A program made the translations under genes and the position numbers. A DNA stretch of 26,819 nucleotides from CAYMDP01 sp964389375 (lineage in GTDB: Bacteria > Bdellovibrionota > Bdellovibrionia > Bdellovibrionales > UBA1609): positions 1-26,819 of the forward strand of contig CAYMDP010000038.1 in NCBI GenBank assembly GCA_964389375.1. Direction: 5' to 3'. The first letter of the stretch is position 1; each line of letters opens with the position of its first letter. The notes beneath the pieces are model-generated. The model was not told the DNA's origin, ran no database searches, and saw only the letters and a list, made by a program, of their open reading frames with translations. This document shows positions 21,844-26,819 of this stretch, one piece after another.

Positions 21844-22482
21844 TTAAACGCCTCGCAAATCAGGAGACCAGATATACTTATGAAGCTGCAATTGCAACCG
21901 TGCAGTTGATTTTGACTCAAGAATTTTTTCGGCCAGCCATTTTTCGGCGACGACGCGGAACGATGGGCTGTATAAAACATTGCTTTTTTCGAAAAGCAGA
22001 TTTCGTTTTGACCACTCTTCGGCCCATAAAAAATCACTCTCCGAGCAGATTACGAATTTAAATTCTGTAAAAGAATTCGCGAACTCCAAATTTTTTTCGT
22101 CAAAGGCATCTGGCGCTCCGCTATCCGGAGTTTTGACATCAATTATTTTTTTGACGCGCAAGTCGACCTCGCCACAATAGATGTCGCCACTGGTTTCTAA
22201 AGAAACAAAATAATTGCGATCACAAAGTTCTTTAAGCAAAGGAAAGGCTTCGGCCTGAAGAAGAGGCTCGCCGCCTGTGACACAAACGTAACGGGCCCCG
22301 AAAGAATCTATTTTTTTAACAACGTCATCTATTGAAAGCTTACTACCTTCATAATATGCGTGGGTGGTGTCGCAGTAGGTACAGCGAAGATGGCAGCCGG
22401 AAAGCCGAACAAACACAGTCGGCATTCCAACCCAACTGGACTCGCCTTGAATACTAAAGAAGATCTCGTTGATTTTAAGCAC
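21844..22482 (-). CDS. queE: 7-carboxy-7-deazaguanine synthase QueE
   Basis: QueE is a radical SAM enzyme that turns 6-carboxy-tetrahydropterin into 7-carboxy-7-deazaguanine for preQ0/queuosine. The 212-aa product has NEIFFSIQGESSWVGMPTVFVRLSGC at the start, the iron-sulfur motif CHLRCTYC (Cys30, Cys34, Cys37), the TGGEPLLQ SAM block, and SLETSGD. The C-terminus RLQLQLHKYIWSPDLRGV is characteristic of QueE. The start is GTG with AGGAG about 10 bases before it. No other queuosine gene is in the window. It is divergent from ftsK across 128 bases. Confidence 0.95.
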   Translation of the reverse strand: MLKINEIFFSIQGESSWVGMPTVFVRLSGCHLRCTYCDTTHAYYEGSKLSIDDVVKKIDSFGARYVCVTGGEPLLQAEAFPLLKELCDRNYFVSLETSGDIYCGEVDLRVKKIIDVKTPDSGAPDAFDEKNLEFANSFTEFKFVICSESDFLWAEEWSKRNLLFEKSNVLYSPSFRVVAEKWLAEKILESKSTARLQLQLHKYIWSPDLRGV

Positions 22483-22610
22483 GCTTCGGGGGCTCCTGTC
22501 CGAGGACGGACCAAGACGCTGGACCCGACCTCAACTTTGGTGGGTTCTACCCCAAGAAAAGGGTGAAATCCAGACTTTCCTTATTGAGCAGCCTTTCTTA
22601 AACTATTGGA
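22483..22610. promoter_or_regulatory. Divergent intergenic region queE / ftsK
   Basis: The region must promote both genes. Toward ftsK, TTTCCT (22576-22581), 17 bases and TAAACT (22599-22604) give a weak promoter whose start would fall on or next to the ftsK ATG at 22611. No Shine-Dalgarno sequence precedes that ATG. Small inverted repeats (GTCC/GGAC; ACCC/GGGT) are present. Confidence 0.3.
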
Positions 22611-24971
22611 ATGAATAAATTATTCTTGAGATTTCGACGTGATATTGGGGGCCTGCTTTGGTTGGCCTTGGCTTTATTTGTGGGACTGGCGCTTTATAGT
22701 TATAGTCCGACGGATCCCTCCTTTAATTCCATCGGCAAAGGACTGAAATCTTCTAATCTTTGCGGCTACTTTGGCTCCTTCTTAGCGGACGCTCTTCTGC
22801 AGGGGCTGGGGCTTGCGGCCTGGTTGATCGTTATTGCGGCTCTTCGCATGTCATATACCTATTTCGTTGGAAAGAAATCCGAAGCGCGATCGACTCAGAT
22901 AGTTTGGCTGGTTCTTCTCCTTGCGACTGGAGCAAGCCTGCTTTCAGTTTATTTTCCCAAGACCATTTTGTTTGACGGACAAATTCGCATTGGCGGATTG
23001 GTTGGAGTTTTGCTTTCTTCCGGCCTTGAGCGAGTTTTTAATTTTGCAGGAGCAGTCTTGATCCTTTGGACTCTCGTTGCGGTCCTTGTCATTTTTTATA
23101 CAGAAACCCCGCTTGGAGATATTTTAAGAAAGCCCCTCTCCCTACTAAGACGACTTATGCCCGTGGTGTCGGATACTTATCTTAGGCTTCAGTCCCAGTT
23201 GGTTGCAGGTTTTGAAAATTTAAAGCTAAGGCCCGCACTTAATTCTGGACCGAAAGCAAATGCGGCTCGATTTAGCATAGATTCAGCCAGCGAAGAGCGG
23301 CGTTTCGTTCTTAAAAGCCAAAGTTTAGAAGAATCAAAGATCCAGGCGGCCGAAGCAGATCAGCCCAGCGAAAATTCTGGCGAGTTGCCTGCGGACCTTG
23401 AGCCCACAAGAGCTGCAAGAAGAAAAGTGGTTTTGCGCGCGAAGGTTCAAAGGCGGGTTGAAAATTGGGAGCTTCCCAAAATTCAGCTTCTTGAGGATCC
23501 ACCGGCTACTCGGCGCAGAGTCGACGAAAAGGAAATTAAATCTAAAGCCAGACTTCTTGCCGACAAACTTGCGCAATTCTCTGTCCGTGGTGAAGTGACG
23601 GGGATAAAGCCCGGCCCCTCGGTGACAATGTTCGAATTTAAACCCGCTGCGGATGTAAAAATTAGTAAAATTACGGATCTGGCAGATGACTTGTCTTTGG
23701 CAATGAGTAGTGAATCCGTTCGGATCATCGCTCCTATCCCCGGTCGGGATGTTGTGGGAATTGAAACCTCGAATTCAGTCAGAGAGGCGGTTTATCTAAA
23801 AGACATTATTGCGGACGAAGAATTTTGGAATGAGGAAATAAAACTTCCGCTTGCCTTGGGTAGACAGGCCGACGGAGAAACCAAAATTGTAGATCTAAGA
23901 AAAATGCCTCATCTTCTTGTCGCAGGAACAACGGGATCGGGAAAATCTGTTTTCGTCGTTTCGCTTTTGACGGGCTTATTGTTTCGCCACTCGCCCAAAA
24001 CACTAAAATTAATTTTGGTGGATCCCAAACAAGTCGATCTTGCCGCTTTTAATGAGATTCCCCACTTGATTATGCCACCAATTCGCGAGGCGAAAAAAGC
24101 CGTCGGCGCTTTACGTTGGGCCATTCGAGAAATGGAAAAGCGTTATCGCTCAATGTCCAGATTTGGCGCCAGGGGACTTGAGTCTTTTAACGAAATTGTT
24201 GGTGCCCTTAAAACTTCTCAAATTGAAGAACATGAGCGAGCCAATCAGGCAGAAGGAGATCGGCCCAATCTTGAAAGTTATTATTATACCGCGCAACCTT
24301 ATATTTGTATTGTGGTTGAGGAGTTCGGGGATTTGATGGCCGTTGATAAAGCCAACGTGGAGCAAGCTGTCGTGCGTCTTGCTCAGATGGCAAGAGCCTG
24401 CGGAATCCATTTGATTCTTGCCATGCAAAGTCCGCGAAAAGATGTTGTGACGGGATTAATCAAAACAAATATCCCCGGACGAGTTAGTTTTAAAGTCGCG
24501 AGCAAAATGGATTCAAGAATTATTTTGGATGAAAGTGGCGCAGAGCGACTGCTTGCGCGCGGAGATATGCTTTTTCAAGCTCCAGGCGTTTCAAAGCCCG
24601 AGCGACATCATGGACCTTTTTTGTCAGAAGAAGAAATTGCGAGAGTTGTTTCTAATTGGAAGTCCCAAGGTGAGCCCGAATATGATCCAAGTGCACTTCG
24701 AGCCATTGAAGGCAGTGGAGGAGGTTACGATCTTGAAGGAGAATCCGCCGAATCAAATCCTGATACCGACGACATCAAAGATGAGCGCTATGATGAGATC
24801 CTAGCCTACGTGGCCGCACAAAAAGACATTAGTGCTTCATTGTTACAAAGGCGCTTTCGATTGGGCTACCCTCGCGCAGCAAGGATGATTGAGATATTCG
24901 AATCCGAGGGAGTTGTCGGTCCGGCAAATGGAAGTAAGCCCCGACAGGTCTTGGTTCGTGACCTAAAGTAA
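22611..24971 (+). CDS. ftsK: DNA translocase FtsK (SpoIIIE family)
   Basis: FtsK pumps chromosomal DNA at the septum. The 786-aa protein has an N-terminal membrane domain (helices about 14-34, 62-80, 97-115, 126-140, 145-163), a short charged linker (about 200-310), the alpha/beta motor (about 315-690) and a winged-helix gamma domain (about 722-786). The motor has Walker A GTTGSGKS at 439-446 and the GLIKTNIPGRVSF block. The gamma domain has SASLLQRRFRLGYPRAARMIE, as in KOPS/SRS-reading FtsK. Two sites differ from most FtsKs: the Walker B is ICIVVEEFGDLM (usual VDEFADLM, so Asp to Glu at 570), and the usual ATQRPSVDVITG reads AMQSPRKDVVTG (603-614). No ribosome site is seen before the ATG. 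Confidence 0.94.
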   Translation: MNKLFLRFRRDIGGLLWLALALFVGLALYSYSPTDPSFNSIGKGLKSSNLCGYFGSFLADALLQGLGLAAWLIVIAALRMSYTYFVGKKSEARSTQIVWLVLLLATGASLLSVYFPKTILFDGQIRIGGLVGVLLSSGLERVFNFAGAVLILWTLVAVLVIFYTETPLGDILRKPLSLLRRLMPVVSDTYLRLQSQLVAGFENLKLRPALNSGPKANAARFSIDSASEERRFVLKSQSLEESKIQAAEADQPSENSGELPADLEPTRAARRKVVLRAKVQRRVENWELPKIQLLEDPPATRRRVDEKEIKSKARLLADKLAQFSVRGEVTGIKPGPSVTMFEFKPAADVKISKITDLADDLSLAMSSESVRIIAPIPGRDVVGIETSNSVREAVYLKDIIADEEFWNEEIKLPLALGRQADGETKIVDLRKMPHLLVAGTTGSGKSVFVVSLLTGLLFRHSPKTLKLILVDPKQVDLAAFNEIPHLIMPPIREAKKAVGALRWAIREMEKRYRSMSRFGARGLESFNEIVGALKTSQIEEHERANQAEGDRPNLESYYYTAQPYICIVVEEFGDLMAVDKANVEQAVVRLAQMARACGIHLILAMQSPRKDVVTGLIKTNIPGRVSFKVASKMDSRIILDESGAERLLARGDMLFQAPGVSKPERHHGPFLSEEEIARVVSNWKSQGEPEYDPSALRAIEGSGGGYDLEGESAESNPDTDDIKDERYDEILAYVAAQKDISASLLQRRFRLGYPRAARMIEIFESEGVVGPANGSKPRQVLVRDLK

Positions 24972-25035
24972 AAGAGCAGAGCTTCAGCATAAGGGCAGCG
25001 TTGAAATCAATAAGCCCTTGTGTTAGCCCTTTGGG

Positions 25036-25887
25036 ATGAGCGAAAGATCAAAAATTTTCATTATAAACTCCGTCTTAAGCCTTTCTTTATTTCTTACCCC
25101 GGCCTTTGCTGAAAAAGTCGCCAAGCCCGCGGCGAGTCCGAGTCTTGAATCGATTCAGGAGCTGGTTTTAAAGGGGGGGCGCCCTGAGGCCGTTCGTCAG
25201 TTGAATCAAAAAATCTTAGAAGTGAAAAAAGAGTCCGAGCGTCAGCCAATTTTGGATTTGCTCGACAGAGTGTCGAGTCTCTTTTACACAGACCAGGGCC
25301 AAAAACTTTATGAGGCCGGAGTTGGAACAATTTGGAGCCAACCCCTAAGGGCAAAAAGCTTACTGAGAGAAGCTCTTGAAAAGGAGCCAGCCCAACTTTT
25401 AGTCCTGCAGGCTCTAGCGATTGTGCAGCTGATTGAAAAAAACTGTAAAGAAGCAAAAGGGGATCTACAAAAGATTTCAGAGGATTATCCTCACTCAAAA
25501 ATGAATCAGCTGCTCTCTTGGCAAGCCGATCTTTGTTTAGGTGATGCAGAGCCGATGCTTACAGAGATGCCCGAGATCTTAAAAAAATGGACCGGACTTG
25601 AAAAAGAGTTTGGGGAATACCTTCACCAAAAGGCGCTTGTCACAGCAGGAAAAAGGCCACAGCTAAAAACGGTCTTAGAAAAGCTGTCGGACTTCCCAGA
25701 GGTCTACGCCTTAAGCATTAAAGCGGCCCAGGCGCGGTCGGAAAAATTAAACAGGGAAGAGCTTGATAAATATTTGGCCCTTTGCAGGAATTTGAATACA
25801 AATTTAAGGCGCAAGTATATGTTTGAGCCTCATCTTTGTTCAGAGTTGAACGAGATCTCAGCTCTACGGGAGGCCGCTCTTGAATAG
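25036..25887 (+). CDS. Exported helical (TPR-like) protein, unknown function
   Basis: Not recognised. The 283-aa precursor has a signal peptide (hydrophobic 8-24, ending TPAFA, then EKVAKPAA). The mature part is all alpha-helix, with TPR-like pairs such as RAKSLLREALEKEPAQLLVLQAL, AKGDLQKISEDYPHSK and NQLLSWQADLCLGDAEPMLTEM. It also has Cys residues (about 137, 167 and 257, 266) that may pair in the periplasm. The ribosome site is poor (only TTTGGG before ATG). It starts 64 bases after ftsK and overlaps the next lipoprotein gene by 8 bases, so ftsK, this gene, the lipoprotein gene and dapA may be one unit. Confidence 0.72.
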   Translation: MSERSKIFIINSVLSLSLFLTPAFAEKVAKPAASPSLESIQELVLKGGRPEAVRQLNQKILEVKKESERQPILDLLDRVSSLFYTDQGQKLYEAGVGTIWSQPLRAKSLLREALEKEPAQLLVLQALAIVQLIEKNCKEAKGDLQKISEDYPHSKMNQLLSWQADLCLGDAEPMLTEMPEILKKWTGLEKEFGEYLHQKALVTAGKRPQLKTVLEKLSDFPEVYALSIKAAQARSEKLNREELDKYLALCRNLNTNLRRKYMFEPHLCSELNEISALREAALE

Positions 25888-26116
25888 CAAAAAAATCTTA
25901 AAAATATCTGCTACCACGATTCTTATTTTTTTTGTGCTTGGTTGCGGAGTTCGAGGGGACCCGCTTCCTCCGGAGCTGCCCCCAGAAATTGGAAGAGGGC
26001 GGCCGAGTTATCAACGTGCGGGTGAAGACCTTAGACTTTCTGCCCCGCCGCCCGTCGAAGCGGATCAGCGCTTTCAAGATGAAGACGAAGATGATGAAAA
26101 AGAAGAGGATGAGTAA
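25880..26116 (+). CDS. Small lipoprotein, LptM (YifL)-like
   Basis: The 78-aa product starts at TTG 25880 and ends with TAA overlapping dapA by one base. A lipoprotein signal peptide (MNSKKILKISATTILIFFVLG) ends at Cys22. The mature start C-GVRGDPLPPELPP resembles the LptM/YifL signature GCGxKGPLYxPP, a small outer-membrane lipoprotein that helps the LptD-LptE translocon mature. The mature tail is Pro-rich and then very acidic (DEDEDDEKEEDE). In proteobacteria yifL/lptM lies next to lysA-dapF; here it is upstream of dapA, another diaminopimelate gene. The assignment rests on a short motif and position, so I give no gene symbol. Confidence 0.65.
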   Translation: MNSKKILKISATTILIFFVLGCGVRGDPLPPELPPEIGRGRPSYQRAGEDLRLSAPPPVEADQRFQDEDEDDEKEEDE

Positions 26117-26819
26117 TGGATAAATTTTCTGGAATTTTTACGGCTTTGGTCACCCCCTTTGTAAAGGGTGAGGTGGACTTCGAAAGTCTAAAATCCTTGG
26201 TTCGCTATCAGTGTGCTCAGGGCGTTGATGGATTTGTTGTTAATGGAACAACGGCGGAAAGCCCGTGTTTAGAAGAAGCTGAGGTTAAAAAGATTTTCGA
26301 ACTTGTAAAAGATGAGTCGGGGGGACGCCCAATTCTTTTAGGAACGGGCTTAAACTCGACAAAAAAAACAATTCAGTTTTCGAAGACGGTTTGTGCTTGG
26401 GGGGCTGAGGCGCTTTTGGTGGTCGTTCCCTATTACAATAAGCCGACCCAAAATGGGCTTGTGGAGCATTACCTCAGTATTTCACGCGAGGTCTCTGTAC
26501 CGATAATGCTTTATAATGTTCCTGGGCGAACGATCACATCGATGAGTCTGGATACAATTGTGAAGCTTTCGCAAGATAGAAATATTTTTGGAATTAAAGA
26601 AGCCAGTGGAGACATGTCTTTTGGCGCAGACCTTTTAGCGCGAGTGGATTCTAAGTTTTTAGTGACCAGCGGGGATGATGCCAGCTTCTTGGATTTGACG
26701 AAGGCCGGCGGGCGAGGGGTGATCTCGGTTTTATCAAACCTATTTGTTAAGGACCTTAAAGATTTGTTTCTTAGAGCTCAAGGCGGGGACGCCGGCGCAA
26801 TCGGGGACTACAAGAAATA
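26116..26819 (+). CDS. dapA: 4-hydroxy-tetrahydrodipicolinate synthase DapA (3' truncated by window end)
   Basis: DapA condenses pyruvate with aspartate semialdehyde, the first step of the diaminopimelate/lysine branch that also feeds peptidoglycan. 234 codons are visible with no stop. The product begins MDKFSGIFTALVTPF and has GTTAES at 44-49 (usual GTTGES), PYYNKP at 105-110 with Tyr107, Tyr133 in YNVPGRT and the Schiff-base Lys161 in GIKEASGD, plus SGDDASFLDLTKAGGRGVISV. All are standard DapA residues and positions. About 60 residues remain outside the window. The ATG overlaps the preceding TAA (TAATG), so translation is coupled to the lipoprotein gene. Confidence 0.97.
   Translation, partial: MDKFSGIFTALVTPFVKGEVDFESLKSLVRYQCAQGVDGFVVNGTTAESPCLEEAEVKKIFELVKDESGGRPILLGTGLNSTKKTIQFSKTVCAWGAEALLVVVPYYNKPTQNGLVEHYLSISREVSVPIMLYNVPGRTITSMSLDTIVKLSQDRNIFGIKEASGDMSFGADLLARVDSKFLVTSGDDASFLDLTKAGGRGVISVLSNLFVKDLKDLFLRAQGGDAGAIGDYKK

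Noticed and set aside
21807..22061. 84-aa + strand frame opposite queE
   Set aside because: Lies mostly antisense to queE and has only shadow-like composition.
25005..25030. Terminator after ftsK (AAGGGC/GCCCTT)
   Set aside because: A 6-bp stem with a 17-base loop and no T run; more likely incidental, and the next gene is probably co-transcribed.
25094..25498. 134-aa minus-strand frame opposite the exported helical protein
   Set aside because: Entirely antisense to a signal-peptide-bearing gene, with no family resemblance.

Overview
The window looks like chromosomal housekeeping DNA from a free-living, Gram-negative, respiring bacterium. The best guess is Bdellovibrionota (Bdellovibrio-like). 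The pointers are the layout etfBA / sdhCAB / parvulin cluster / rpsF-rplI-dnaB / ftsK-dapA, a di-heme b558-type SdhC, several short lipoproteins and periplasmic folding factors, a two-FHA-domain protein, and frequent GTG/TTG starts. This placement rests on family knowledge and impression, not on a search. I see no rRNA, tRNA, CRISPR array, insertion sequence or prophage. Coding density is very high and the longest gene-free stretches are about 250 bases.

Layout. (1) 2-1081: 3' part of a + strand gene with a disordered Ser/Gly-rich region and a C-terminal regulatory-looking domain. (2) 6162-1101, minus: a tightly packed five-gene operon of three successive parvulin-type peptidyl-prolyl isomerases (soluble periplasmic, lipoprotein, SurA-like), then pdxA and a phosphomannomutase/phosphoglucomutase. 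(3) 8700-6282, minus: etfB-etfA and a DUF374 acyltransferase. (4) 8887-12286, plus, divergent from etf: sdhCAB, with sdhB broken by a one-base frameshift at a T5 run that a -1 slip would repair exactly. (5) 12543-14658, plus: a 68-aa unknown protein and a secreted subtilisin-like protease with a CUB-like C-terminus, the latter preceded by a long inverted-repeat leader. (6) 17480-14681, minus: FHA protein, alpha/beta hydrolase and exported helical-repeat protein. (7) 17609-19561, plus: rpsF, DUF2232-type membrane protein, rplI; rpsR is missing from its usual place. (8) 22482-19588, minus: queE, fis-like gene, dnaB and a 67-aa unknown. (9) 22611-26819, plus: ftsK with unusual motor motifs, an exported helical protein, an LptM-like lipoprotein and dapA (cut by the window end).

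Functionally, the window joins envelope biogenesis (periplasmic chaperones, LptM-like lipoprotein, sugar-phosphate mutase, DapA for diaminopimelate/lysine), electron input to the quinone pool (ETF and succinate dehydrogenase from a shared divergent control region), and replication, segregation and translation (DnaB, FtsK, S6, L9, Fis). No complete new defence or mobile system is visible. The points most worth checking are the sdhB frameshift site, the inverted repeat lying inside the sdh promoter, the structured leader of the protease gene, the altered FtsK motor motifs, and the S6 protein with an Arg/Gly-rich tail in an operon lacking rpsR.
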